From assembly GCA_000226015.1 (NCBI GenBank), contig JH153586.1, positions 435,522 to 474,512 of the forward strand: a stretch of DNA of 38,991 nucleotides, in the 5' to 3' direction. Made by a program: the position numbers and the translations under genes. Below are positions 1-10,388 of the stretch, piece after piece. Numbering within the stretch: the stretch's first letter is position 1; each line of letters opens with the position of its first letter. The notes under the pieces are model-generated. The model searched no databases. It was not told the DNA's origin and saw only the letters and a program-made list of their open reading frames with translations. The DNA is from Mnemiopsis leidyi. Taxonomy: Eukaryota > Ctenophora > Tentaculata > Lobata > Bolinopsidae.

Positions 1-138
1 CAGTCCGCTCCGAGTCAAGGAGGGAAACCTGATAAGTACCAAGTGTATGAAAGCAATGAAGTCGTGCCTTGTCCGGCTTACAGAATTGTGAGCAATGTTT
101 TAAAGAGGCGTACAGCAGTGCAGGTGAGGACGGTATAA
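1..138 (+). CDS. 3' end of a gene, PARP-catalytic-like C-terminus (partial)
   Basis: The frame is open from the first base. It encodes about 45 residues and stops at TAA 136-138. Residues 11-27 (DKYQVYESNEVVPCPAY) followed by RIV resemble the last strand of PARP/ART catalytic domains, where a Y-x-V-Y core is followed by a Q or E, then P-x-Y-L-I. In that family the strand lies close to the protein C-terminus, which fits the stop here. Alternatively the exon ends at 123: CAG|GTGAGG is a good splice donor at 124, and the stop would then be intronic. The family would attach ADP-ribose from NAD+ to proteins, but the catalytic His and Tyr would lie upstream of the window, so no activity can be claimed. 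A frame this short can be open by chance; the motif is the main support. Confidence 0.4.
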   Translation, partial: QSAPSQGGKPDKYQVYESNEVVPCPAYRIVSNVLKRRTAVQVRTV

Positions 139-200
139 AGAGGGAGAGTGGAGACTCTTATCAGATCGGCTGAAAGTGAGCGATGAGTACGGTGACTGAA

Positions 201-218
201 CACACACACACACACACA
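201..218. repeat. (CA)9 microsatellite
   Basis: An uninterrupted CA dinucleotide run of nine units, directly visible. Confidence 0.95.
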
Positions 219-1272
219 AATATTTTCTGTGAGTGTATTTTTGGCTGTCACGACGTGACTCACACTCACACTCAGAGCAGCGTGACGTCACTCTTCACAC
301 CGGACCGTGATGTAAGACTAGAGAGGAACTTCACAGGGTAAAGACGAAGTGGCGAGAGGTGTGGAACTACTGAGCTAGGTAATAAGACGGTTATGTAACC
401 GTTAAATTCTTCCACACAATCCCATCTGATAGGAGCGATTGACAAGATCAAGTTCGGTGGAAACTGATCTGAAGAGAAACGGGAGAAAAACTGGCACAGT
501 TCGTAGAAGGTTCGAGAAAGTATTGGCAACACGCACATATATAACAACTTAACTTAACTGAGGAGAAATCACGCCGCTAGAGTTAAAGCTGCAACAAAAT
601 ATATACGTGGACTTTCATAATTAGAGAGCTTGTAGATGGCCCGGTTACAGTATATTTTATGCCGGATAAAGTATATACCCTCAAGACCGGGTAAGCTAAG
701 GATGTAACGTAATCTTGGTTCATGCAGTATGATATTGAGTGGTCCTAAAAGAATTGTAAATACTTTCAGACGTCTACAAATGCGATATCTAGCGCCGACT
801 TTAGTTACACATTATGCGGTGGTACTAAACCAGGCGACAAGGAGGCGACATACCGGGACGGGTGGAAAGTGACCGAGCGAAGTTTAAGCGACAAAAAGTT
901 GAGAGTCAGACTTGGAAGCAAAAATGTAACAATTTGAGGCATACAAAACCGGACGGAAAATAATTGCGTAATTATGCATCAAATTTGCGGGGCCAATCGC
1001 TAAAAAGCTAAAGTTTATCACGAGACTGAAGAAAGTTCTTAAGAAATCTGTGTAGAGAGCGAGAGAAGACTGAAGAGAGAAGAGAAACTCCAACATAAGA
1101 AGTGGAAAACAAAACTCGACTTAGAAAGAGAGAAAGAGAGAGAGAAAGAGAGAAAAGAAAAGGAAGGCTTTAAATACCACATACCACCAGGACATCCACA
1201 CACTGAGAATACTCCTGATACAGCATGACAAGAGTCCGGCAACTACTTCAACAGCTCGTTACAGGACATTAC

Positions 1273-1294
1273 AGAGAGAGAGAGAGAGAGAGAG
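1273..1294. repeat. (AG)11 microsatellite
   Basis: A pure AG run. A looser GA-rich stretch at 1124-1163 precedes it. Confidence 0.95.
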
Positions 1295-2903
1295 GGAATA
1301 CCTCCCTGACAAGACAGAAGTACAAGTTATAATACAGCAGGGTAGAACATGAGTCAGGTATTATAACTCCCTTAGAGACTCCTACCTCCCTGCAAGGCTC
1401 CTACTACACCCAGGACACGGTACACATGGTGGCCTGACTCTCACTACCCCTTATCGAGACTCACTCTTGACTCAAGAAGTAAGAGCAGCTATATCAGACA
1501 ACCTCTTTATATCTGACCATCTCTTACCCTGTCGATCAGTAAAATATTTCAGTTCCCGACACTAACTGGATTGTCAGACTTAGGAGGGGATAAATTCAGA
1601 TTTGTTGGGGGATCTGACTAGGATTTGATGTCCCGTAAAGCTGCTGCAAACGTGATCACTCAGAAGTGGGGGATTTCAACGTGATGAGCAGGAATAGATA
1701 AAGAGGGGGTTGACACCCAGACAGAGTGGCACGAAGGCGTCATGGCGCTCAGGCAGAGCGAGATATGATGGCAAAAACTAGGAGCAGTGCAGTTGCTTAA
1801 AGATTGTTGTGATCTAGATGATATTAATGGGTAGTTGACAATCCAATCTGCTAAAGTTGATACAGCGCAATCAGGGCCACGTGGCCTGGTAAGTGTGAGG
1901 GTAGAATATTTACCGGTTCTAGAATATCGTTTTAGGCCAGAACTATCTTACTATCTTAGTTGGAGCTGCATTAATGCACATATCTTGACAGGTTAAACTG
2001 AAGACTCTACTGACACAATTTAGCGACGCTGAGAAGAGGAGTGAAACTGAATCAGGGCAGCAAGCGAGCAAGTGAGAGGAGCAGTAAAACTCCACCGAAA
2101 AAAAAGGCTACTTAAACACCCGCTGGAGACGGAAAAAAGTTAAACTGGGTCCAAGTCGGGGGAGCAGCAGACACCCACCACCCACTGACAAATAACTTTA
2201 AACACCAGCAAAAAGCAGGATCAGGATGGACTGTAGGTGTTTACAGGAGTATACGGCGTCTTGGGCGTGTTCGGTACCAGCACGTCATATACTGGATATA
2301 GCGCCCTAAATACACGGCTATCAGCTGTCAATACATGGCCTGTTAACGAGCTGAGTCTTTATGTGCGAGGAGGAACACTAAACATCTGTATGTGGAGATT
2401 GGGATCAACACCAATGTAAGGAGGCAGAAGTTGTTTAGTGGTCTTGTCAAAATTTGACATGATTTGAGGACTCCTTAGAGAAAGAGAGAGAGTAAAAAAT
2501 GTAGCCGTTTTTGGTATAATTCTAGATTGTGGTACCTCTTGCTTTGCTTTGACAGACACATTACTAATTGAACAAACTTGATGAAAAGAAACAAATAGGG
2601 AGCAGAAACAAATTAAAGCAATCAAATTTGCGTGAAAGCAAGTGTGGGTACTTTTGAGACAACGTAGAGTCATGGGAACCGAAATGAATTGTTTGGCAGC
2701 TTCGTTAGGATGAAATCTTCACTTATAATGTCTAGTCAGTCGTATTAAATCTTTGCGATATAATCTGAGGGGGACAGTCACAGCTGGCTAACCAGTTAAA
2801 GCTGCGAGTTGCGAGAAATTTTATTAGTCTGTCAATCAAGAATCATGTATAAATAACATCTTGTCTAGACATCGAATTATCATAATGAGTAAGGTTTGCG
2901 ACA

Positions 2904-2956
2904 AGCTTGTCATGTGCAAAAGCTTGTCATGTGCACAAGGGTGTCATGTGCACTTT
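2904..2956. repeat. 17-18 bp tandem repeat, three units
   Basis: The units are built on AGCTTGTCATGTGCA. They start at 2904 and 2921, and a third, diverged copy (GGGTGTCATGTGCA) starts at 2939. No function is evident. Confidence 0.8.
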
Positions 2957-3736
2957 GCATACCATATTGTGATGGTTGGAATACCATCATAGTCTATTAG
3001 ACTATTAGTCTAAATATTCTTTAACAAACCATAAATTTACTGCGATCAAGACAGTCTGGTTATACGGTCCCGGTCGATATGATTTAACGAAAGGGAGGTT
3101 AAACAAAACGAAATTTGCTACTTCGAACGGACGAGCGGATATTAAAACCGGGCATTAAAATTTGATTTTGATGCCATAAAATCTGACATATTAACCCGCG
3201 AAATATACTGCATGGTTATTCTGCGAGAATCCAACAAAAATCGGAGCTTGAATTTTTTGAAACGGCGATTGCGCACATCAAACAGATTTGAAAAGATATG
3301 CGCCTTGGCATGATTTGGTTAAATGGTTAATCCATATAGATGTTCAATCTCGTATCTCAAGATGCTACATTAGCAAGCATTGAACATGCACTATCGGTTT
3401 CTTATTGGCGCTGCTAAAAAGCAACATTTGTCTTGCCCAATACCGTCCACATAATAGTAGTATAACCCTTTCCGTTTCAGAAAGTTACAATTTAAATCAC
3501 ACCACCATCACATAAATTACAGCCAAAGTTTTGTCCGCAAACTGATATAAAATAGGTACTGGTAACTGCACTGCTAAGTACTGCATAATTGATTTCAATT
3601 ATCAATTAGCACAGTTTTCTTGGAATTTGACTTACCCAACAAATTTAAATCGAACGTGTACTGAAATGAAAATTATTATTGAAACATTAAGTTCAATGAT
3701 GTCAATATGGAGATTCTAAATTATCATAAATAATAC

Positions 3737-4831
3737 CTGTTCAGCAGCAAAGAAGTTGGAGACATTTTCATATCTAAAGTCGGCAGGCAGACTCTTCCTA
3801 TTAGCGATACTGGGGTCTGATATTCTCCTGACTTCCACAAAAGAGCCAGGCAAGGAAACCTGGTTCACATCCTCCTCCTTCAGCGGACCGGAGTGTTTCC
3901 TGTGATGGATCATCCGTTCCAGGGAGAAGTTCTTGACGCTAGCACTCAGTCTCCTCAGCTTCCTCTGGAACCCTGACCCTGTAGCAGGTTCCGGGGAAGT
4001 CTTCATGGCGCTGTTGATGTAGCAGGAGGCAGGTCGGGGAGGTTTCACTGGGCGGGGTGGAAGGTCGTCTGTGAAGGGGAAATCTCGGGGTTGAGAAGTT
4101 GGGGGTTTGGGTGTACTGAAGTAGGGGAGGGATGATGAGAGTTCCTCAGTATGAGCTATACTTTGTCTACTTCGTCTTCGTACTCCTCCTCTACTCCTCC
4201 TCCTTAGCACCACTCCTTCTTGGGAGTCTGACACTGTTCTGTTTACTTCCCCGTCCTCCTCTATAAATCTCCTAGTGGGGGTGGTCTGGTTGGGTCTGGA
4301 AGGACAGATCTCTTCGATCGGACTGACTGGTTCATCTTCTCTGACACACTTTTGTACTTCATACTTCTCACTCCGATCTCTCCACTCTCCAGATCCTAAC
4401 ATCTTGAAGAAGAGCAGGGACTTCCTCCTGAACGAGTTAGAAGGTCTGGAGACTTTCTGTCTCTTCCTGCTGGTCTCTAACGGAGACACGTTGATGTGGT
4501 CGAGGGTGTGTCTCCTGCCCCAGGAGGGGTAAGTGCTGTTCGCCCAGTTCTCCTGTCCACGACACTGATGTGGGTCAAAGCTGTGAAAACTGTCGTGGTT
4601 GTTGAAGCTGCTGTCGTGGTTGGGAGAGAAGGACTGGTAGTTGGGGGACCCCGGATGGGAGGTCCACTGAGCGTTGTGGTAAACAATCTTGGGGTTGGTT
4701 GGGCCGTGGTACGAGAGAAGTTCACAGGACATCATATAACATCCGCTGTCGGGGTATTGTTCAGAAATTTGCAGTTTTCGAATTACGTTTGTTTGATTCA
4801 CAATATCTACAACAGATTGGCAATCGTCAGC
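3737..4831 (-). CDS. Gene B, long exon: Ser/Arg/Pro-rich protein, unrecognised
   Basis: This minus-strand exon of about 365 codons is one of only two frames here far longer than chance. Many codons end in C or T, as in real coding sequence. The 3' boundary is a clear donor, GAACAG|GTATTA, at 3737/3736 (phase 0). The 5' boundary is uncertain: TTTAAG|GCTGAC at 4831 keeps phase 0 and joins the 8022-8166 exon in frame, while CGACAG|CGGATG at 4745 has a better coding contrast but a different phase. The protein has no recognisable fold. It has a His/Asn/Ser-rich start, basic Arg clusters, a PRPVKPPRP proline motif of SH3-ligand type, a basic LRRLSASVKNFSLERM segment, and RRISDPS and RKSLPADF sites that resemble phospho-dependent 14-3-3 or kinase sites. 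It looks disordered and scaffold- or signalling-like; I cannot name it. Confidence 0.75.
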
Positions 4832-5133
4832 CTTAAATACCGAATCGGGATACATATATGATACACTTTTTTGCAACAATTGAAAGCATTAGCGAAAAAA
4901 GGATGTAAAAGCAATAGATGCGATCTCAAAATGACATATCAAATAAGCCCTAGCAACTGTTAAGCAAAAATATTGAGATAAAGCAAATCTAACCCAAAAC
5001 TTACATGTAGCCAAAAAAGTACATCATTGCCCGAACCGCAATGACAATACCGCATCAAAATCAAACCAAAATTCCCTCAACCCACACACTACGACAAGAA
5101 CTACAATGGGTAAGAGGGAACTGTTACCGTGTT

Positions 5134-5526
5134 ATGAGTAGCCGTGAGAACGAAACTAGAGTAGAAGCAATTACCGAGACATTATACGATCGGGTGTCAT
5201 GCAATGATGTGGTGCTTGTGAGATGGCAACCACCTCAGGTCCACCATCTGAAGGCTACCTGAGATACGAGATCAGGTATACTGGTGGAGAGGAGGGTGGG
5301 GTTAGGTATGCTTATCAAATTGTAATCGTTCCGAGCGAGATTCCTATCGAGTTTTTCGTCAAGATGTGTGTGTGTTGAACTATGTGCCGGTGTGATGTGC
5401 GAGAATGTTGCTGTGAGAGAAGTGAATGTTGTTGTGGCATCCAACATTCCACAGTCCAAATATAATCTTCGTATGGGATTTGGTCGAGTTCAAACAAAGA
5501 GGAAGAAACAAAGCAAGAAAACATAA
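5134..5526 (+). pseudogene. Fibronectin type III domain, cytokine-receptor-like, with two frame breaks
   Basis: Frame 1 from ATG 5134 gives NDVVLVRWQPP, a typical FN3 strand B ending at TGG 5224. The match then continues in another frame from GGT 5238: GPPSEGYLRYEIRYTGG, like the W-x-P-P...L-x-Y-E-[LI]-x-Y pattern of growth-hormone and thrombopoietin receptor FN3 domains. This second frame runs through IEFFVKM and ends at TGA 5376 in a TG dinucleotide run. The first frame then resumes with VREVNVVVAS and a basic tail to TAA 5524-5526. One missing base near 5236 and one missing TG unit near 5372 would explain both breaks. No WSxWS motif is visible, and no signal peptide or membrane segment is in reach. 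It lies inside the presumed long intron of the minus-strand gene B. It may be a decayed copy or a real exon carrying sequencing indels. A splice donor-like CAG|GT at 5239 is an alternative reading. Confidence 0.45.
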
Positions 5527-5688
5527 ACTTGGTAACAACGCCAAACTTATAGCCTCGCTAGAAATGACGTTTAGACGCTCTAAATCATTACATCTTTACA
5601 GCGTTACTTATCAATTATCCCACGATACGGCACACTACGACACAGCATAATACCGTGTGAATGTAAAGTGATACGTCTACGTAACGCG

Positions 5689-5864
5689 TGACGTCACCAA
5701 GCTTCCCTATATTTGGACAGAGACAGAGCAGGAGTAGGCCTGATATGCAGGGTTGTAGCGAGAGTGACGAGGTGGGTAGGGTCGAGGTGGTTATACGTGA
5801 CGGTGGGAGAGAGGGTGAAGGATGTGTAACTTGTGAAGATAAGACCTTTGCTAGATCTGATTAG
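5689..5864 (+). promoter_or_regulatory. CRE plus TATA-like site before a 39-codon ORF
   Basis: TGACGTCA (cAMP-response-element palindrome) at 5689-5696 is followed by a TATATTT site at 5708-5714. An ATG at 5745 opens 39 codons, ending at TAG 5862-5864, with an acidic/Gly-rich peptide. The spacing would leave a very short leader. The ORF length is not significant alone; the paired promoter signals are what make it worth recording. Confidence 0.2.
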
Positions 5865-5950
5865 TGTTTAGTGGAAGGAGAGTGGTGGTGTATCTGTAGG
5901 ACTGATGTAAGACTGATGATGAAGAGTGTGTGTGTATAGAGAGACGTGTT

Positions 5951-5988
5951 TGAGAGAGAGACAGAGAAGGAAAGAGAGAGAGAGAGAG
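5951..5988. repeat. GA-rich microsatellite
   Basis: An imperfect GA run ending in a clean (GA)n stretch. Confidence 0.9.
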
Positions 5989-6055
5989 TCTACGACCTAC
6001 GTGTTGCGTCTAGTGAGGTAGGATTGAAGGAAACCAGGACATCTCCAAGGTAGAG

Positions 6056-6311
6056 GATATAAATAGAGAAATAGAGGGAGGTCTAGTTTCGTGTAGTCAG
6101 GATATGATTATATTCTACATGAGGTTGTTTAATGTGGACGCCTGAAGAACAAGAGCTTGCGCAGCTGATTGGATGGGGTGGTCACAGATTTCCTCTCAAG
6201 AGCGTGGTTGTCCTTATATGGTTAAATCGGCGGTCAAATCAGAACACGAGAAACGAAACACAGCATATTTTGAGATGTCCACGGACATCCTATACGGTCG
6301 GTGCTAAGTAG
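6056..6311 (+). promoter_or_regulatory. Consensus TATA box with a downstream 59-codon ORF
   Basis: ATATAAATAG near 6057-6066 is a near-ideal TATA box. About 75 bp downstream, ATG 6132 opens a 59-codon frame ending at TAG 6309-6311, beginning MWTPEEQELAQLIGWGG. An earlier ATG in another frame (about 6103) would give a short upstream ORF. I do not recognise the peptide, and an ORF of this size is expected by chance. Confidence 0.2.
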
Positions 6312-8021
6312 TAGGGAAAAAGAAAAGCCGTCCGTGTCGAATAGATATTCCTTGGGCTTGGAATCTCAAAGTGCTAAAGATCAACTATGGAAAATTCGTC
6401 GGAAAGAGGTATCTAGAGGGAGGGTTATACAGTGCAACAACTGCTTTTTGGAACATTGTCGTATCTCATTTCTCGTTTAGTAAGCCCTACAAGGTGTTTT
6501 CTTTCAACGTTGACAATAACTCCTGGAGACTCTGGAGAGAGAGAAAGGTTGAAGGCTTGAGTTTACTGAACACTACGTCAGAACTAGGCCACGTCTAAAA
6601 TGTCGCGAATTTTACGGCAAATATATCAGGATTAAAATAACTACCGCTAGTCAAGGCACCACGGCCTTTCTATCTAAACAATGGCACATATTTGGTAGTT
6701 GGAAGTCAGATCTTCTGGTATGTTCTCTCGATAGGAAGGGCGAGGAAATTATGCATTATGCAATATGTGAGCACCTGCATTATTCATATTGCTCAATTCA
6801 GTCGGGACATTAAGTTCGCCTATAACCACTAGCAGCTGCCCATGGTGATGTAGCACTATTGTTCAATGTACGCCCAAATCCCAATAGTACTACTAGAAAA
6901 GTATTATAGAGGTAAGTGACAATAAATATTTGAGTAGGAATGTGACGGACAAATATTTCTATCGGTAGAAAACTTCGTACCTTACAAAAAGTAGTGACAG
7001 CGAAAACTGCGCACTAGGAAAAAGAATATAGCAACTTGCGGTACAATTTACAATATACAACAAACAAAATTACAAATCGATAGGACCCTGGAACCAAACG
7101 TCTACACGCCCCTTAATGCGATTCCAAACACCATGATACACGGTAATTTGAACGCCTATTTTAGTGACACAAGTCACTAGGAAGTGGCTGTTTTAAATCA
7201 GCGGACAGGAAGTACAAAATTTGGGGAGGTAAAACCCACTGGGAGCGCTAATTAGCAACATTACGAGATACAAATACACGGAAATGGATATTAGGTTTCG
7301 GTTCGCAGCCTTAGACCAGACGTGTGATTGGGTTTTTAAGCGTGGCGACTGGGAGTTAAATGGTGTATCTGTCAAATGTTTGCTAGACTTCACAACATCG
7401 CCCTGTAGGGTCGATCTACTTAAGGACTATTAGTATTCATGCTGATTATTGATGTTTTTAGAAAAGTCTTTAGAGGCAAGTCAACAATAAGCATAAACGA
7501 AGTGTGGAGGCTCTCAAATTTGACAGAAGATTTGAGAGTGCTGGTGGTCGATTGGGCGCCCAATTGAGAGATTTCTTGTAGGTTTCGAGCAGCTGTAACC
7601 CACGCGAGGTTCCTGACCTATGTACTTAGACGAGCAATTAACAGTGGTAGTGAGATCGCGAGGGGAAAAGAACACATTGTCTACCTCGACCATTTCAAAG
7701 AAGTTGTTCACTGAACAATGTTCAGTCACGGCTCTTAAATTTCCTTAATGGTACGACGCATTCGACTTTAATTGGTAGGAGCCCTCCTAGAATCCATAGG
7801 AGTATTGTTGACGGTTTTCTTTGAGGATGAAATTATATCAAAGTTTGAATTTAAGTTCGAACTGAAATCATTGAAAATAAATCATTGGAGACGGAACCCA
7901 GAAAGAACATAAAGAAATCAATCAACACCCATGATCGAAATCACAATAATCTTCATTTAAGAGATTTCCTTGAATCAAAGACAAAATAAGCGAATCTCCT
8001 TCAGCCACACAAGATCAATAC
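6312..8021. other. Presumed intron of gene B, little identifiable
   Basis: This lies between the gene B exon ending at 8022 and the exon starting at 4831 on the minus strand. It holds short open frames on both strands, none with a recognisable motif, and a 9-bp perfect inverted repeat (CTCTCAAAT at 7511-7519 against 7530-7538). Confidence 0.35.
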
Positions 8022-8166
8022 CTCGGAGTCAGAGTTCTCGTAATAGCTGGCCAAACTCCGGACCCGGCCACGCTGGAGGTCTTCTGTACGGCTCCAAAAC
8101 GTGCTGCTACCCAGATCTAAACGGCTCCCGTTTTTACGTTTTGTCACAGTTTTTCTTCTGGTATAT
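8022..8166 (-). CDS. Gene B, exon 2
   Basis: A 145-nt minus-strand exon. The acceptor reads GTGGTCCCTGCAG|A at 8167/8166 and the donor CTCCGAG|GTATTG at 8022/8021. One base completes the split codon from exon 1, followed by 48 codons. The peptide begins YTRRKTVTKRKNGS and ends YYENSDSE. It is basic at the start, then Ser/Arg-rich and acidic at the end. The intron separating it from exon 1 is 115 bp, like the 128- and 159-bp introns of gene A. Splicing keeps the frame, and the exon ends in phase 0, matching the proposed start of the long exon at 4831. The long distance to that exon (about 3.2 kb) leaves room for exons I have missed. Confidence 0.55.
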
Positions 8167-8281
8167 CTGCAGGGACCACCGCTCATGAGATCGAGCTTCC
8201 AAATTGATTCCAAGACAAACAATCTAGTTAATTTAACTAAGAGTATTCCCGCAAAACAAGAGCAGTCTCAAATCTACGAAC

Positions 8282-8496
8282 CTCCTATCAAGGGAAGACT
8301 CAAAAACCTCCTCATCACTTTTAGACCTCATCCTTGCCAAGTAGCTATGTTTAGAATTAGCTCTAGGCCTGCATTGTCCCACACTATCCTCATCTTCCTC
8401 ATCTCCCTTGCTCTTTCTCCGGTAGTCCTCACAGTCCTCAGCGCTGCTGTTCCGCCGTCTTATCAGGGACTTCCTTACCTTGCTTACCTTCCGCAT
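8282..8496 (-). CDS. Gene B, first coding exon
   Basis: ATG at 8496-8494 is the first in-frame Met downstream of the TATA box at 8603-8610. It has G at -3. The exon encodes about 71 residues starting MRKVSKVRKSLIRRRNSSAED, then Lys/Asp/Glu-rich sequence and an RSKSDEEVFESSLDR end. It leaves two bases of a split codon (phase 2) at donor AGGAG|GTTCGT, 8282/8281; exon 2 supplies the third base. The RRRNSSAED patch resembles a basophilic kinase site. Two unusually good donors, AAG|GTAAGC and AAG|GTAAGG, lie three and six codons after the ATG, so alternative splicing of a tiny first coding exon is possible. The protein is not recognised. Confidence 0.55.
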
Positions 8497-8574
8497 AACT
8501 CCAGAAGTTGTCAAACGAAACAGATTGGCGGTGTACAAAAGTAGTGTGCGATACTGCTGTGGTGTGTAGATAGA

Positions 8575-8643
8575 TCGGTAAACGGGTTAGAGGGAAGTGG
8601 GGTTTTTATGGAGCAAATCAGAGGTCAGGTAACACACCACGTG
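8575..8643 (-). promoter_or_regulatory. Gene B core promoter: E-box CACGTG and TATA
   Basis: On the minus strand CACGTG (8643-8638) is followed after 27 bp by CATAAAAA (8610-8603). A start site would be expected near 8575, giving a leader of about 80 nt before ATG 8496. GATTCAGCGTCACGTGG resembles the repeat units at 10.4 kb (CCAATCAGCGACGT plus CACGTG), suggesting shared regulators (bHLH-Zip and NF-Y type factors). Confidence 0.45.
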
Positions 8644-8699
8644 ACGCTGAATCAGCCGTCTCACGGTTCGAGTTGGGCTACTCAGATCGGCCGGATGAT

Positions 8700-10388
8700 G
8701 AGCGGAGTATTCTGTCATTCTAGGTTAGCTAACAAAAAGTATGTGCTTTTGGGAGACAATATATAGGGGTCAGCAAATGACGCAAGAAGATTGCTGTATA
8801 TATGAGAATTCCCAAAGGTCACCTCGAAATAAATGCAGTTATTGGGGTCGATTGTCAAGCGCGAGAAAAACCAAAAGTGGAGGATGATTGAATAGCGGTT
8901 AGGAGAGAAAATAACTCCGGAGAAAACGCTTGCGGGTGACATCAGAAAATAAAGAATATCCGACGTTCAAATTTAGATTAAAAAACAGCCACAAATAAAT
9001 ACAAGCAGCCACTAAATTAAATCAAGCAGGACGCAAAAGAAGGAATGACGAAATAGTGACGCTTCAAACGATAAGCAGGGAACAGAAAGGAGAACAATGA
9101 TGAGCGGTCCAACTGTAAAACTTCTGGGAACACAGGAGCAAGTCAAACAATGAACTTCCAGTTAACTTCAACCACGCAACTACACCACGTGACCAATCTG
9201 CGCTGTCACGTGACATATCGGTGTAGGATGAGGGCACGGCGGGGAGCACGGAACGTGGGGGCAGATCCGCACTATATTCAGTCTGGCAGGACCAACACAA
9301 ACAAGCAGGGAGGGGAGTCGTGAGGAGGCTGGCGGAGATAACCCGGTCTGACGTGCAGGGAGATAGAAGCTGTGTATAACAGCTGTGTATAACAGCTGTG
9401 TCGAGATACATGAGGGCGTGTTGGGAGGTGCGTGGCTCTAGCATGTGCAGGCCACTTATGTAGTTCTATTCGTTGTAGGACTCTGCAGGTGAGGTGGAAA
9501 AGTTTAGCCGCTTATCTACTGTTAACAATATCTTATTTAGATACCTCTTATTTTAAGAAGTGACTTCATCTACAAGACTAAAAGTGAATAATCGGTTTAA
9601 CTGCTGTGGGGACGGTTAAAAGTTCTCAAAAAAGTGTAACCTAGCAACCACCAACCAATAATTGAGGCTCCCAGCCTGAATGTCTAGAGTTGTTCACGGA
9701 AGAATTTGGTAGGAGGGCACAAAGGTATTCAATATTCATCAATGATTGTTAGTTAGATAAACAACGCCCTAATTCACATTGAAAAGAAAAATAAACTTCA
9801 TAGTTCGCACGGTCATAGGAAGTAAAAATTGTGTTCAAACGAAATGTACAAGGATACAAACTACAAAGGTTTTTCACATGGCTAACGAAAATCGCATGGC
9901 AAACATTATGTCGTGGACAGTAGCCAACAAAATGTGCACTACTACATGAATGATACTGCGAGAGATCAAGGTTGTCATTTTCAACAAAAGCTAAAAATCA
10001 AAAAAGAAATAGCTGACAGTACAAGTGATCTTGAGTAAAACGATATAAATCTCTTCACTCTAAATCTCCACTATTTCCGTTGCTCCTCAATCCGGTACAC
10101 TTGTAAACCCAGCTGCACCTGATTAGATATCGAACACCCAATTACGAGGCCGCATCGCTCAAGGTTAAGTTGTACAAATTGTACTACAATTATGTACAGC
10201 TCATTGGAAGTATTGAGTGTATTAAAGTCAATCATCGTGTACAGTTTCGCGAGAAAGCGATAAAAAAGAGCAAGAACGACAATCATCATCACAACAGACG
10301 ACCGCGGAAGATAGAATCTCTGAAGGAATATAGCGTTTATTAATGAATCAAGCATACAGCTGGAGCTCTCCCTTCCACCATCCAACAA
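8700..10388. other. Intergenic, E-boxes and a 13-bp tandem repeat
   Basis: No gene is supported. CACGTG occurs at 9186-9191 and 9207-9212 around a CCAAT (9193-9197), in GC-richer DNA at 9180-9430. A 13-bp repeat (AGCTGTGTATAAC) occurs at 9368-9400. Confidence 0.4.
9368..9400. repeat. 13-bp tandem repeat, 2.5 copies
   Basis: AGCTGTGTATAAC at 9368-9380 and 9381-9393, then AGCTGTG at 9394-9400; the copies are identical. Confidence 0.9.

Larger units (their letters stand above)
139..3736. other. Intergenic stretch with microsatellites, no defensible gene
   Basis: I see no convincing gene here. It contains a (CA)n run at 201-218, a CRE palindrome TGACGTCA at 283-290, GA-rich simple repeats at 1124-1163 and 1273-1294, a 12-bp palindrome GGCCACGTGGCC at 1875-1886, and a short tandem repeat at 2904-2956. 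A strong minus-strand splice-acceptor-like pyrimidine tract ends at 2474, so 2473 could begin a terminal exon of the minus-strand gene that starts near 8.5 kb. In the required phase it would add only eight codons before a stop. Confidence 0.5.

Noticed and set aside
2024-2115. Plus-strand terminal exon with basic tail after CTGACACAATTTAG
   Set aside because: Short, low-complexity basic peptide (ending KTPPKKKAT) with a poor pyrimidine tract; no partner exon.
2240-2473. Minus-strand frames around an excellent CT-rich acceptor at 2474
   Set aside because: The tract may simply be a CT microsatellite. The frame needed for gene B stops after eight codons, and the attractive longer frame is in the wrong phase.
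7514-7729. Minus-strand frame as an extra gene B exon
   Set aside because: No phase of its possible acceptors fits the phase 0 donor at 8022, and the acceptor context is poor.
8101-8544. 147-codon plus-strand frame
   Set aside because: It is the antisense shadow of gene B exons 1 and 2.
8665-8690. GGTTCGAGT as a tRNA B-box
   Set aside because: No A-box or cloverleaf at the right distance.
9064-9444. 126-codon minus-strand frame
   Set aside because: Within chance for this composition; no splice or domain support, and it crosses E-boxes and a 13-bp repeat.
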